From CADEDV01 sp048498035 (GTDB lineage: Bacteria; Bacteroidota; Bacteroidia; Chitinophagales; Chitinophagaceae), in the NCBI GenBank assembly GCA_048498035.1, contig JBEHYT010000015.1, forward strand, positions 36,611 through 100,610: a DNA stretch of 64,000 nt. Direction: 5' to 3'. Below the pieces are notes generated by a model. That model had not been told where the DNA came from. It did no database searches and saw only the letters and a list, made by a program, of their open reading frames with translations. Positions 18,635 to 26,999 of this stretch are shown here, in pieces (the stretch's first letter is position 1; each line of letters starts with the position of its first letter). A program made the position numbers and the translations under genes.

Positions 18635-18922
18635 TTACCAGCGATTATTGTTTGAATAAGAAGGTCTCGGCTTCTTTTCTTCTTTCGGCTTCGCCTCGGC
18701 AACTTTGATGGCACGGCCATCAACCATTGCACCATCCAACTCGGCAATTGCTTTCTTGGCAGCCTCATCATCAGGCATCTCCACAAAACCAAACCCCTTG
18801 CTGCGATTGCTGAAACGATCCATAATCACTTTTGCCGAATTAACAATGCCATACTCGGCGAAATAGGACATCAGATCTTCATCTTCAACCGCATAACTGA
18901 GGTTGGAAACGTAAATGTTCAT
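18635..18922 (-). CDS. small RRM-type RNA-binding protein
   Basis: This 95-residue protein is a single RNA-recognition motif with RNP2 (IYVSNLSY, residues 3-10) and RNP1 (KGFGFVEM, about 42-49), then a Lys/Pro-rich tail ending SYSNNNRW. Such stand-alone RRM proteins occur in cyanobacteria and Bacteroidota and bind single-stranded RNA; in cyanobacteria some are cold-induced. A consensus promoter lies about 115 nt upstream, so the mRNA has a long leader that could carry regulation. It sits upstream of a DEAD-box helicase on the same strand. Confidence 0.93.
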   Translation of the reverse strand: MNIYVSNLSYAVEDEDLMSYFAEYGIVNSAKVIMDRFSNRSKGFGFVEMPDDEAAKKAIAELDGAMVDGRAIKVAEAKPKEEKKPRPSYSNNNRW

Positions 18923-19043
18923 GTAAAAAAATTAAACTTGAAAAATGCTTGAGCAACACGCTATCGAATAATGATACTAATTTATCGCACGAAAATGCTA
19001 ACAGTGATTCACTCTTTTCGACGTACAACTCAAAATGTCGCCG

Positions 19044-19072
19044 CAAAGATACAGCAGTCTGCCGAAATTCAA
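19044..19072 (-). promoter_or_regulatory. Bacteroidota-type promoter for the RRM gene
   Basis: On the minus strand, TTG (19070-19072) and TATCTTTG (19044-19051) are spaced by 18 bp, fitting the -33 TTTG / -7 TAnnTTTG pattern of the major Bacteroidota sigma factor. It predicts a leader of about 115 nt. Confidence 0.6.
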
Positions 19073-19117
19073 CGTTTTGTTTTCAACGCCTGTATTAACA
19101 TTTTGTTGGCTCCGCCA

Positions 19118-21514
19118 CTACTGCGCCGGAATATCCGTCGGCAAAAAGCCACCCTTGTTCTCTTCTTTTTTGCGGATGCCAAAATTATAGCGCATACTTA
19201 ATCCAACCCGCCGGCTGTCATTACTTCGAAGCCCGGAGGCATTTACAGAACCCTGGTTGATCGTAAATTCATTCTTATTGCTCGCAAAAATATCAGACAC
19301 GCTTAGCGTAAGTACCAGTTTATCTTTCATAAACTTCCTGTTCACACTGCTTTGCAACGCGCCAAACGGCTCCAGCTCATAAAACTGCTGCTGACCCTTT
19401 AACCGGAGAAATCCGTTCAACGTAAGCGTGGAACGCTTGTCTATATTAAAACTCTGGTAGGTAAAAAACGTCCAGGTTCCCTTTTTGAAATGAAGGGGCT
19501 TTTCCTCATACAATCCCTGGTAGAAATTATGATTATACTGGGCACCCAGCACCATAAAATAGCGTTTACCCGGTGGGATGGCGCCCAGGCCGCGTAAATA
19601 CCATTCCCGGTTCTTCCCAAGGTTGTCATAGGTCCGGTACGCCTGCGCCCTGCTACTATCTGCCTGGTAAATAACATTTGTAAAAATATCCTTTGTATCA
19701 TTCACGCCCACCGCCAGGATCGGCCGTTCATCCACGCTGATATTGGCTTCAAAGTTCTGCGTAAACTGTGGTCGCAGCGAAGGATTCCCGATATCCGACA
19801 GGTATTGATCCACATATTTTGGAAACGGGTTCAACTGCTCATATACCGGCCGCGTAATCGTTCGCCGATACACCAGGTATGCCCGAAGATCATAACCCAT
19901 GATCGTCATCAGGTTTTTACTTAAATAGATATAAGGGAACAGGTCGGTGCGATGCACCGTGAAATTCGTGTCGACCGGGATTTCCTGGTGACCATTCATA
20001 TTAGTATTTTCCAGTCGCAACCCGGCCTTGATCACAAAGTCTTTACCCAATGTTTTTGAACCCTGCACATAACCGGAATTGATGTTTTCCCGGTAATGAA
20101 ACTTGCTGGTGCGACCCGGATCAGGCTGTTGCTGGCGGGTGTATAACGCATCACTGTTAAAACCGAGCAGTGAACTTTTTATCCCGGCTTCCACTGTAAG
20201 CCGTTGTTTCAGTTTTAATTTCAAATCATTTGTATACACAAAAAGGCTTCGCGCCGTTTCATTGTCTCCAGCACCGCCAACAGACGGGATAGCCGGACTG
20301 ATAAAAGAGGTCAGGTAATCCTGCCCCGTTTTTCCATGGGTATAATTAAAATAAAAATCGTTCGACCAGTCAGATCCCAATGAGTCAATTTTCAACTTAA
20401 ACGTTACTCCATCTCCAATGATCAACGTATTCCCCTTGTTGCCGATGCCGGTCAGGTTTTCCGTTAGCGTTTGGTCTGTACTGATCTTGCTGATCACGCT
20501 CCGGTTTTCTGTACTGTTATTAAAATCATTCAGTGTTACACTTCCGGCAAAATCGATATCCCATTTTTTGCTAAGGCTGTTCGAGTATCCATAACTCGTA
20601 AAATAAACAGAGGCAGGGTATTTTGTAAATGCCTGCTGCCGCAATAATGAGTCTGTTGCAAAAAGACGATCGGTTATAACGCGTTCATAGCTGTTACGGC
20701 GACTGTAATTGGCATTCAGGTACATGCTTTTCTTACCATCGTTATAATTCAGGCTTGCGCCCACATATTGTGTCCCATAATCGCCCTGGTAGGCGCCCGC
20801 ATTCAAACTACCGGTAAGCCCGATCTTTACCCCTTTTTTCAGTATCACATTTACAATACCGCCGCTGTTGGATGCATCATATTTTGCCGAAGGCGTGCGC
20901 AGGATCTCAATTTTTGAAATGGCGTGCGGCGGTAAGCTTTTTAGCATCGTTGCAATATCCGCAGCGCTCATTTTCATTTCGCGGCCATTGATATACACAG
21001 TGGCCGGCGTCATACTGCTGATATAAATATTTCCATCCTGGTCTACAAACAAACCCGGCGTTTTTTCAATCACTTCGTAGCCACTGGAAGAAGTGGCGAC
21101 CATATTCTCCGGGTCAACAATCGTTTTATCATCTTCCTGCGTTATCAATGGCTTCCGGGAAGTTACAACCACTGCACCCAAAGCCTGCGGCAGCGGATCC
21201 AGTTCGAACTTTAAATCTAAATCACTTTCTGCAACGGTAATACCCGTTTGTAACGGCTGGTAGTTAACAGAAGTAATAGTTGCCAGGAACTGTCCTGCAG
21301 GAAGTGCGGTAAACCGCGCGCTTCCCATACTGTCTGCCACGGCATGAAAAGAAATGGTACTGTCTTGCCGCAGTACCAATGTTATTGAAGAATAGGGCAG
21401 TGCATCGCCCTTGCTATTAACGGTACGAATTGTTACAGATGCCTGTTGCGCAAATGAAAAAAAAGGAAAAAGAAGGACTGCCAACAGCAGCCTGGAGTGG
21501 GTTTTGTTTTGCAT
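19118..21514 (-). CDS. TonB-dependent receptor-like outer-membrane protein (OMP_b-brl_3 type)
   Basis: ATG 21514 opens a signal peptide (KTHSRLLLAVLLFPFFSFAQ). A carboxypeptidase-regulatory-like domain spans about 25-110. A plug-like domain spans about 120-220 (ITQEDDKTIVDPENM, SSSGYEVIEKTPGLFVDQDGN, VYINGREMKMSAADIATMLKSLPPHAISKIEI, SGGIVNVILKK). A long barrel follows. This is the outer-membrane beta-barrel family 3 related to TonB-dependent receptors. No TonB box is evident and no SusD partner is adjacent, so a role in polysaccharide uptake is not supported. A TAATTTTG -7 element lies just upstream. Confidence 0.88.
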   Translation of the reverse strand: MQNKTHSRLLLAVLLFPFFSFAQQASVTIRTVNSKGDALPYSSITLVLRQDSTISFHAVADSMGSARFTALPAGQFLATITSVNYQPLQTGITVAESDLDLKFELDPLPQALGAVVVTSRKPLITQEDDKTIVDPENMVATSSSGYEVIEKTPGLFVDQDGNIYISSMTPATVYINGREMKMSAADIATMLKSLPPHAISKIEILRTPSAKYDASNSGGIVNVILKKGVKIGLTGSLNAGAYQGDYGTQYVGASLNYNDGKKSMYLNANYSRRNSYERVITDRLFATDSLLRQQAFTKYPASVYFTSYGYSNSLSKKWDIDFAGSVTLNDFNNSTENRSVISKISTDQTLTENLTGIGNKGNTLIIGDGVTFKLKIDSLGSDWSNDFYFNYTHGKTGQDYLTSFISPAIPSVGGAGDNETARSLFVYTNDLKLKLKQRLTVEAGIKSSLLGFNSDALYTRQQQPDPGRTSKFHYRENINSGYVQGSKTLGKDFVIKAGLRLENTNMNGHQEIPVDTNFTVHRTDLFPYIYLSKNLMTIMGYDLRAYLVYRRTITRPVYEQLNPFPKYVDQYLSDIGNPSLRPQFTQNFEANISVDERPILAVGVNDTKDIFTNVIYQADSSRAQAYRTYDNLGKNREWYLRGLGAIPPGKRYFMVLGAQYNHNFYQGLYEEKPLHFKKGTWTFFTYQSFNIDKRSTLTLNGFLRLKGQQQFYELEPFGALQSSVNRKFMKDKLVLTLSVSDIFASNKNEFTINQGSVNASGLRSNDSRRVGLSMRYNFGIRKKEENKGGFLPTDIPAQ

Positions 21515-21529
21515 GGTATAAACGGTGGA

Positions 21530-21537
21530 CAAAATTA
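21530..21537 (-). promoter_or_regulatory. -7 promoter element (TAATTTTG) for the outer-membrane protein gene
   Basis: The octamer matches TAnnTTTG and lies 15 bp upstream of the start codon. No convincing -33 TTTG is seen at the right distance. Confidence 0.4.
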
Positions 21538-21599
21538 GCCATTTATACTGCAGGCATACCCCGGTGCGGTGCTGTGTACTGCGTTAAACTAAACTTAAA

Positions 21600-22799
21600 T
21601 TAGCGATCAAACGAAAAAAGGTCGCCATCTGCATTGGGCTTGCCCTGCAATTGATCGGTGATAATTACTGCTGCCGCCTGGCTAAAAGTGATGCCATTCC
21701 CGCCAAATCCCAATGCATAATAAATACGCGAACCTTTTTTCCGTGGCCCGATAAAGGGTAAAGCATCTTTTGTGGTGCCAAAAGTTCCGCTCCAGGAAAA
21801 TTCCAAGTTGAAATCGAGATCGGGAAATTGCTTGCGCACATCTTTTTCAAGTTGTGCCGTTTTGCGCGCCAGGAAATTCTCTCTCGTAGTTTTTGTGCTA
21901 AAAGGCTCATCCCGTCCGCCAGCAATCAGCCGGCCATCGGTGGTGGTGCGCAGGTAGAGATAAGGGTCATCCGTATTCCAGAAAATGGTGTCGCGGTCAA
22001 ATTTCTTTCCCCGATAATCCTGTTCGCTGGCGAAAGCGTAGGTGCAATCAAAGTTTACTATTTTTTTTCCGATGAAATTCACTACTTCATACCCGGTTGC
22101 GTTTACCGCGAATGTTGACCGGATAACAGGTCCGCGATAGGTTTTGGCAACAACCCCGGCTTTTTCTTCGGTAAGTTTTTCAATACCGGAGCGGTCTGCC
22201 ACTCTTAGTCCTGCCTTCATGGCTTGCTGAAGCAGGTGATGCGTAAATGCATAAGCATCCAGGGTTGCACCTTTCTCAGATAATAATCCAAATTTTGCTT
22301 CCAGGCCATACTGCTGAAGAAGATCATCCCCGTTGAGCCAGCTAATAGCAAACCCTGTCTCCCGGCGCGCCACTAATTCGCGTTGCAACATTTTTTGTTC
22401 ATTACGGTAGTTGGAAAAGAAAAGACTTTGTGCCCGTGCCGCCGTGCTAAAACCTGTGTGATTAAAAATATCAAAAAGTTGATCAATGCTTTCCCCGCAA
22501 ACCTGGTAGGCGCGCTGCGCTTTGGCTTTGCCAATCTTCTTTTCCAGGCGACTTAGCGGGATATCGAGTTCATACTGCAATAATGCCGTACTGGCGCAGG
22601 TACTCCCCAGTCCAATAGTTCGACTATCTACCAGCAGGCAGGAAAATCCGGCCTGAGTTAGCCGGTACGCAGTTAGCGCACCGGAAATACCGCCACCAAT
22701 CACAAGTACGTCGCAGGAACAGTCTTCCGTTAGTTCCGGGTAGTTAAATGGTAGTCCATCTTTTATCAGCCAAAACGGGTAGCCAGCTGTCAGTTCCAT
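21600..22799 (-). CDS. FAD-dependent oxidoreductase, DAO family
   Basis: The 399-residue protein has the Rossmann dinucleotide motif DVLVIGGGISGALTAYRL near residues 29-46, then LLVDSRTIGLGSTCAS. The C-terminal FAD contact YALGFGGNGITFSQAAA (about 360-376) is typical of D-amino-acid-oxidase/glycine-oxidase-like enzymes. The partner substrate is unknown; some relatives carry a C-terminal Rieske domain, which is absent here. No signal peptide. The start codon lies 4 bp from the stop of the upstream iron permease-like gene, so the two are probably co-transcribed. Confidence 0.9.
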   Translation of the reverse strand: MELTAGYPFWLIKDGLPFNYPELTEDCSCDVLVIGGGISGALTAYRLTQAGFSCLLVDSRTIGLGSTCASTALLQYELDIPLSRLEKKIGKAKAQRAYQVCGESIDQLFDIFNHTGFSTAARAQSLFFSNYRNEQKMLQRELVARRETGFAISWLNGDDLLQQYGLEAKFGLLSEKGATLDAYAFTHHLLQQAMKAGLRVADRSGIEKLTEEKAGVVAKTYRGPVIRSTFAVNATGYEVVNFIGKKIVNFDCTYAFASEQDYRGKKFDRDTIFWNTDDPYLYLRTTTDGRLIAGGRDEPFSTKTTRENFLARKTAQLEKDVRKQFPDLDFNLEFSWSGTFGTTKDALPFIGPRKKGSRIYYALGFGGNGITFSQAAAVIITDQLQGKPNADGDLFSFDR

Positions 22800-22803
22800 C
22801 GTT

Positions 22804-23277
22804 TCAACTCTTTTTGCGCGAATTTGTATTCAATTTCGCGGCATGGTTCTGTTGTGCTTCATCAAAAGAGTGCGTAGTATGCAGATCCGACTCTTTTTTG
22901 GCCAGCGCTGCCAGTTTTGTGTAGAATTTTTTCAGCACTTCCAGTTCGTCGGTAGAGAGTTCCTCTACATCCACCAGCCGGTTGCTTGCGCCGCTTTGGG
23001 AGGCGATCAGTTCATTCAGTTTCACCTGCAGGGCAATTGTGTCCTTATTTTGCGATTGCTGAATCACAAATACCATCAGGAAAGTGATAATGGTGGTACC
23101 TGTGTTAATTACCAGTTGCCAGGTATCTGAATAGTGAAAGATAGGTCCACTTATCGCCCAGCCAATGATGATGATTGCTGCAATCAGGAAGGCCCAGGGA
23201 CTACCCGTGGCTTTCGTAACAGCGGCTGCGAATTTTTCAAAAAAGGCAATACCCTTTTTTTTCTTTCGTTTTGCCAT
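22804..23277 (-). CDS. low-affinity iron permease family membrane protein
   Basis: The 157-residue protein has a basic N-terminus (AKRKKKKG), two predicted membrane helices (SPWAFLIAAIIIIGWAIS and VINTGTTIITFLMVFVIQ), the conserved QQSQNKDTIALQVKLNELI segment, and a soluble C-terminal tail. This is the bacterial form of the low-affinity iron permease family (PF04120), named after yeast Fet4; iron transport by the short bacterial members is not well proven. It is followed 4 bp later by the FAD oxidoreductase gene. Confidence 0.85.
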   Translation of the reverse strand: MAKRKKKKGIAFFEKFAAAVTKATGSPWAFLIAAIIIIGWAISGPIFHYSDTWQLVINTGTTIITFLMVFVIQQSQNKDTIALQVKLNELIASQSGASNRLVDVEELSTDELEVLKKFYTKLAALAKKESDLHTTHSFDEAQQNHAAKLNTNSRKKS

Positions 23278-23338
23278 AGTTGTATGCTTTGTTTTGAAGA
23301 ATCAATTTAGATACCGAAATTGAGCCAGCAGGCAAAAG

Positions 23339-23845
23339 ATGGTAAAATTCACAACCAGGATACGCAAATTTGACCAGCAGGGAGAAAAGACCGGCTGGAC
23401 TTTTATCGATGTCCCGGCCGATATCGCCGGGAAAATCCGGCCTGGAGCACGTACTTCTTACCGTGTAAAAGGAAAACTGGATAAACATTCCATCCAGGGC
23501 GTTGCCCTGATCCCGATGGGAGGCGGTGCATTTATTATACCTATCAATGCAACGCTTCGCAAAGCGATTGGTAAGCGGGAAGGTGCCATGCTCTCCGTGC
23601 AGTTACAGGAAGATAAAAATGAATTTCAATTTAACGCGGCCTTTATGGAATGCCTGGCAGATGAGCCTGTTGCTGCCGCATTTTTTAAAACATTAAGCGG
23701 TTCTCACCAGCGCTATTTCAGTAAATGGATTGATGCCGCAAAAACAGATGCTACGCGTATAAAACGAATTGCACAAGCCGTAAACGGCCTGGCAAAAAAA
23801 CAGGACTATGGGGCGATGATCCGCAGCAACCGGCAAAAGGAATAA
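23339..23845 (+). CDS. DUF1905 / YdeI-OmpD-associated family protein
   Basis: The 168-residue protein has an N-terminal DUF1905 barrel (about 3-90; FTTRIRKF, WTFIDVPADIAGKIRPG, GGAFIIPINATLRKAIGKREGAMLSVQL) and a C-terminal YdeI/OmpD-associated helical segment (about 105-165; DEPVAAAFFKTLSGSHQRYFSKWIDAAKTDATRIKRI). It is cytoplasmic with unknown biochemical function. It is divergent from the iron permease-like gene. The ATG at 23339 lacks a visible Shine-Dalgarno, as do most genes here. Confidence 0.88.
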   Translation: MVKFTTRIRKFDQQGEKTGWTFIDVPADIAGKIRPGARTSYRVKGKLDKHSIQGVALIPMGGGAFIIPINATLRKAIGKREGAMLSVQLQEDKNEFQFNAAFMECLADEPVAAAFFKTLSGSHQRYFSKWIDAAKTDATRIKRIAQAVNGLAKKQDYGAMIRSNRQKE

Positions 23846-23870
23846 AAAAGCCCCGACAGATAGTCGGGGC
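23844..23870 (-). terminator. rho-independent terminator of the glycosyltransferase gene
   Basis: GCCCCGAC/GTCGGGGC stem at 23850-23870 with a 5-nt loop; on the minus strand a T run (23844-23849) follows. It lies in the 40-bp convergent gap and its T run overlaps the stop codon of the DUF1905 gene. Confidence 0.8.
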
Positions 23871-23885
23871 CTGCATGAACCGTCA

Positions 23886-25238
23886 CTAATAAACCCTCTC
23901 CGCTTCTTGAATAATTTCCGCGCTGCATTCTCTTATTAAAACATCTTTTACATAGTAGGCGGTCAATTCCTGTGGATTATAACCTGCAAACTCCAGCGCC
24001 AGTGCCGTTACATTTTCCGTATAGACAGGATTGCTGATCACCTCATCCACTGCTTTTTTGATTTGTGAAGGCGTTGGTTTTTCCGTTTTTAAATTAATAC
24101 CCAGGTTGAAATATCCAATCCGTGCGTTGATCTCATTTTTTCCCTCATGCACACCTGCTACCACAAGCGGAAGCCGGTTTTCGATACCAAGCATTACTCC
24201 ACCATACCCGCCATTGGTAATATAAGCGTCGGCATACGGCATAATATCCGCAAATGGAATAAAATCTTCAATAATCAGGTTGCTGGCGGGAAAACGCCTG
24301 CGAAGTTCTTCAGTGCCGGATCCACCGGTAGTGGCCACCACCAGCGTTCTGCTGTTTTTAAATGCCTCGAGCGTGGGAACCAATAACTTTTCAATATCCT
24401 GTTCCACCGTTCCCTGTGTTACCACCACTACTTTTTCGTATTCATTCAAACGACTGTCAAACCATTGTCCACCGACATTTTTTGTGCTATATGGCAACAA
24501 TGAACCAATAAAGCGAATATTACTGCTTATATCACTTCGATAGTATTCAAACCCTGGTGTTCCGCTTTGCAGGAGCAGGCTTGACTTGCGGATCAGCAGA
24601 TCAAAAATACCTACTCCCAGGCTGTCTATACCGTGCTCGGCAAGCAATTGGCGCATTACCTGGTTTGGTTTGCGGAACAATACTTTTTCAGCAATGTACC
24701 GGAGAAAACGCTGTTTCAGTTTGCCAACAAAAGTATTGGACGGTGTCATACCTAAGCCCGAAGGAGGAAGGTCCACTGAAGTCTCCGTAAGCGGCAGCAC
24801 ACCAATGGAAATAACGGGTACGTGCAGCTTGTCTTTTACAAACGGGATCACCGTAAATGCACAGTCGGAGATCATAAGATCAAATGGAAATTGGGCGTGA
24901 ATGGCTTCAATGTCTGCATAATATTCCGGTGCGCGCAGGATAAAGGCATTGATAATATCGAAGCTCAGCTTTGCTATTTTTCCCTTGATCTTGTCGCGTT
25001 GGGGGAATGCATTATTTACATCCGATACATCCAATGCCTTCTGAAAAGGATAATGCAGGATATTCATGCGGCGGATTTTCTCTGCATACTTGTTGGAGGT
25101 GTACCATCGTACATCACAACCCAGTTGCTGCAGGTGTACTGCCAGGCTGGTCAGCGGGTTAAAATGGCCGTCGGCCGGAAAATTGGCAAACAGGATCTTC
25201 TTCCCGGCCAGGTTAAATTGTTCGTGTTGGAGGTTCAT
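23886..25238 (-). CDS. glycosyltransferase, UGT/macrolide-glycosyltransferase (GT1) family
   Basis: The 450-residue protein has the GT-B architecture of family GT1. The N-terminal acceptor domain opens with ILFANFPADGHFNPLTSLAVHLQQLGCDV. The C-terminal donor-nucleotide domain contains VVVVTQGTVEQDIEKLLVPTLEAF and the signature ADAYITNGGYGGVMLGIENRLPLVVAGVHEGKNE, which corresponds to the HCGxxS/T donor-binding motif with the His replaced by Asn. It should transfer a sugar from a nucleotide donor to a small hydrophobic acceptor; the acceptor is unknown. It stands alone, with the mobile element 114 bp upstream of its start. Confidence 0.9.
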   Translation of the reverse strand: MNLQHEQFNLAGKKILFANFPADGHFNPLTSLAVHLQQLGCDVRWYTSNKYAEKIRRMNILHYPFQKALDVSDVNNAFPQRDKIKGKIAKLSFDIINAFILRAPEYYADIEAIHAQFPFDLMISDCAFTVIPFVKDKLHVPVISIGVLPLTETSVDLPPSGLGMTPSNTFVGKLKQRFLRYIAEKVLFRKPNQVMRQLLAEHGIDSLGVGIFDLLIRKSSLLLQSGTPGFEYYRSDISSNIRFIGSLLPYSTKNVGGQWFDSRLNEYEKVVVVTQGTVEQDIEKLLVPTLEAFKNSRTLVVATTGGSGTEELRRRFPASNLIIEDFIPFADIMPYADAYITNGGYGGVMLGIENRLPLVVAGVHEGKNEINARIGYFNLGINLKTEKPTPSQIKKAVDEVISNPVYTENVTALALEFAGYNPQELTAYYVKDVLIRECSAEIIQEAERVY

Positions 25239-25342
25239 TTTTGCTGCGTTGATAAGGTTTATAAAAATCAGGCAGCAATATTAACCCGGCTACAATGGCG
25301 GCGTTAGCCAAAAAGGCATCAATTGATGACACGCGCGTATGA

Positions 25343-25352
25343 ATTGATAAAT
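25343..25352. repeat. target-site duplication, left copy (element A)
   Basis: ATTGATAAAT here is repeated exactly at 25725-25734, immediately outside the two ends of the element. Confidence 0.85.
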
Positions 25353-25724
25353 CATTGTTGTCCGGAGAAACTAAAAATCCAACTCCCGACCTCTTTACTA
25401 GTCTGAATATCAAAGATTATCTAACCCACTTTTTGTCCAATTTAAAAGCAAGGCCCCTTATTCAACGCAACTCTGATTTCGCTGTCCGGTAAAAGTCTCC
25501 CTTACTATCGGCGATTTGTAGGTTATTGAATTGTATTTTAACCTACCAGTTGCGGCGGAGGCGCCTTCTTTTTGTGCGGTTCCGCGGAGCGGAATGGCGC
25601 TGCCAAGCACAAAAAACAGCGCCGGAGCTGCAACTCGGCCCGCCGGCCGTGGAGGCAAAAAAGCCGCAAGCGATGCAATTGCCTAACTTCATAGGATGTG
25701 CTAAAATTTTCCCCGGCACTAGTG
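25353..25724. mobile_element. non-autonomous transposable element, copy A (372 bp)
   Basis: The left end starts CATTGTTGTCCGGAGAAA and the right end, read inward on the other strand, starts CACTAGTGCCGGGGAAAA, giving imperfect inverted termini. Perfect 10-bp direct repeats (ATTGATAAAT) flank it. Its first 142 bp and last 18 bp align end to end with copy B at 31995-32155, which has its own, different 10-bp duplication. There is no coding sequence inside. The 9-12 bp duplication length is what IS4-type transposases leave, so a derivative of such an element is plausible; the source transposase is not in the window. It carries an extra 207-bp insertion (25495-25701). Confidence 0.85.
25495..25701. 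repeat. 207-bp hairpin-rich insertion nested in element A
   Basis: This segment is missing from copy B, and TAAAA stands on both sides (25490-25494 and 25702-25706), as a 5-bp target duplication would. It is far more GC-rich than its surroundings. It holds a small stem (GTAGGTTA at 25518 with TAACCTAC ending at 25546) and a long imperfect hairpin (25548-25634) whose arms run AGTTGCGGCGGAGGCGCC... and ...GGCGCTGTTTTTTGTGC on the opposite strand, with a TTCCGC-GGA-GCGGAA stem at its tip. No coding potential is seen. Confidence 0.65.
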
Positions 25725-25734
25725 ATTGATAAAT
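25725..25734. repeat. target-site duplication, right copy (element A)
   Basis: Exact copy of the ATTGATAAAT at 25343-25352. Confidence 0.85.
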
Positions 25735-25746
25735 TAGCTGATTGGT

Positions 25747-26898
25747 TTATCGAAAGGGATTTGAAAATCGAATATCACTCGTGATGTTCCTGTCGGTCAG
25801 TGTTTTTAAAAACGCAACCAGCGCAGCTTTGTCGGCATCGCTGAGATTTAGCTGTCGCGGATTACCGTTTGGCAGCTTTAATTGTGGCGAAAGATTGGGA
25901 TGGTTTTGAACACCGCTGCTATAATGCTCCACTACCTGCTCCAGCGTTGTAAACCTGCCATCGTGCATATAAGGCGCGGTTAATTCGATATTACGAAGCG
26001 AACCTACCTTGAATAATCCGTCATCTGCCGTATTCCCGGAAATTCCGCCAACGCGGCGATCGGTGGTAGCAGCATCCAGTCCATTATTTTTTTCCTGCGG
26101 CGCCGTGAACGTTTCGGTGCCGTGGCAAGATGCGCAACCGGCCGTTGTAAAAAAAAGTTCCTTGCCACGGTTTTCAATGCTGGTAAAGTTGGAGAAGTTG
26201 GCATTGGGTGGTGGCGGAGCCGCTGAGAATGCCGCCCTGCCCGTATCATATTTTGAGTGATAGGAAATGATAGAACGCACAAATTGCGCCAATGCCTGAG
26301 AAATGCGTAGGCTGCTGACGGCTGTATCGCCAAAGGCGCGTTTAAATAAAAGCGGGTAATAGGCCAGGTTCCGCAATTTTGCTTCCAGGCTGCTCAGTGT
26401 CATTCCCATTTCCACCGGGTCCTGTATCGGCGTAAGCGTTTGTGCTTCCAACGAGGCTGCCCGCTGGTCCCAGAAATAATGACCATTGGGATAATATTGC
26501 GCATTAATAAGCGTCATCGAATTCCTCCCTGTAAGTCCGCCATTAAATCCAGCGCTTCGCGTTACGGGATCGGAAAATGCATCCTCCTGTTTATGGCAGG
26601 ATGCGCATGCGATGGTATTATTGGCAGAAAGATTTTTATCGTAAAATAAAACACGCCCCAGCGTTGCGCCCCAGTCGGTGGTGGTGTTGCCGGATGGATT
26701 GTTAATTTGTCCGGCAATCACTGGCGTGCTGAGATAAGCCGGAAGGGCCTGCGCCGCGTAATTGTAGGGAGCATCCGGCAGATCCAAAACAGTTGATATA
26801 GGATCGACGGATTTATCGCCTTTTTCTCCTTTAGTACAGGCGTAAAAGGCAAGCAGGACAAAGCCTGCAAGCAGGAGAGTGGTTCGTGTTATCTTCAT
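25747..26898 (-). CDS. di-heme cytochrome c peroxidase / MauG family lipoprotein
   Basis: The 383-residue protein has two c-type heme motifs: ACASCH near residue 99 and GCASCH near residue 253. The first is followed by KQEDAFSDP and the second precedes the typical VGSLRNIELTAPYMHDGRFTTLEQVVEHYSSG segment. This order is standard for bacterial di-heme peroxidases, which reduce hydrogen peroxide in the periplasm. The N-terminus (LLLAGFVLLAFYACTKG) is a lipoprotein signal with the lipidated Cys near 21, so it is membrane-tethered. No electron donor gene is adjacent. The 3' end lies 12 bp from the mobile element's target duplication. Confidence 0.93.
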   Translation of the reverse strand: MKITRTTLLLAGFVLLAFYACTKGEKGDKSVDPISTVLDLPDAPYNYAAQALPAYLSTPVIAGQINNPSGNTTTDWGATLGRVLFYDKNLSANNTIACASCHKQEDAFSDPVTRSAGFNGGLTGRNSMTLINAQYYPNGHYFWDQRAASLEAQTLTPIQDPVEMGMTLSSLEAKLRNLAYYPLLFKRAFGDTAVSSLRISQALAQFVRSIISYHSKYDTGRAAFSAAPPPPNANFSNFTSIENRGKELFFTTAGCASCHGTETFTAPQEKNNGLDAATTDRRVGGISGNTADDGLFKVGSLRNIELTAPYMHDGRFTTLEQVVEHYSSGVQNHPNLSPQLKLPNGNPRQLNLSDADKAALVAFLKTLTDRNITSDIRFSNPFR

Positions 26899-26999
26899 AA
26901 AAGCTGCAATGGTGGAAAAGTTGGACGTGCCGATCCTTAAATATCCTTCGGCAGATTGCCGGAAAAAGCGTGTACAGCTGATAATCTTTATTTTTGGGT

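Noticed and set aside
25548..25706. Possible integron attC site: a long hairpin followed by GCCTAAC (25680-25686), resembling the RYYYAAC core
   Set aside because: The matching GTTRRRY core on the opposite arm is not in register, no cassette gene or integrase is present, and the insert is better explained as a unit flanked by TAAAA.
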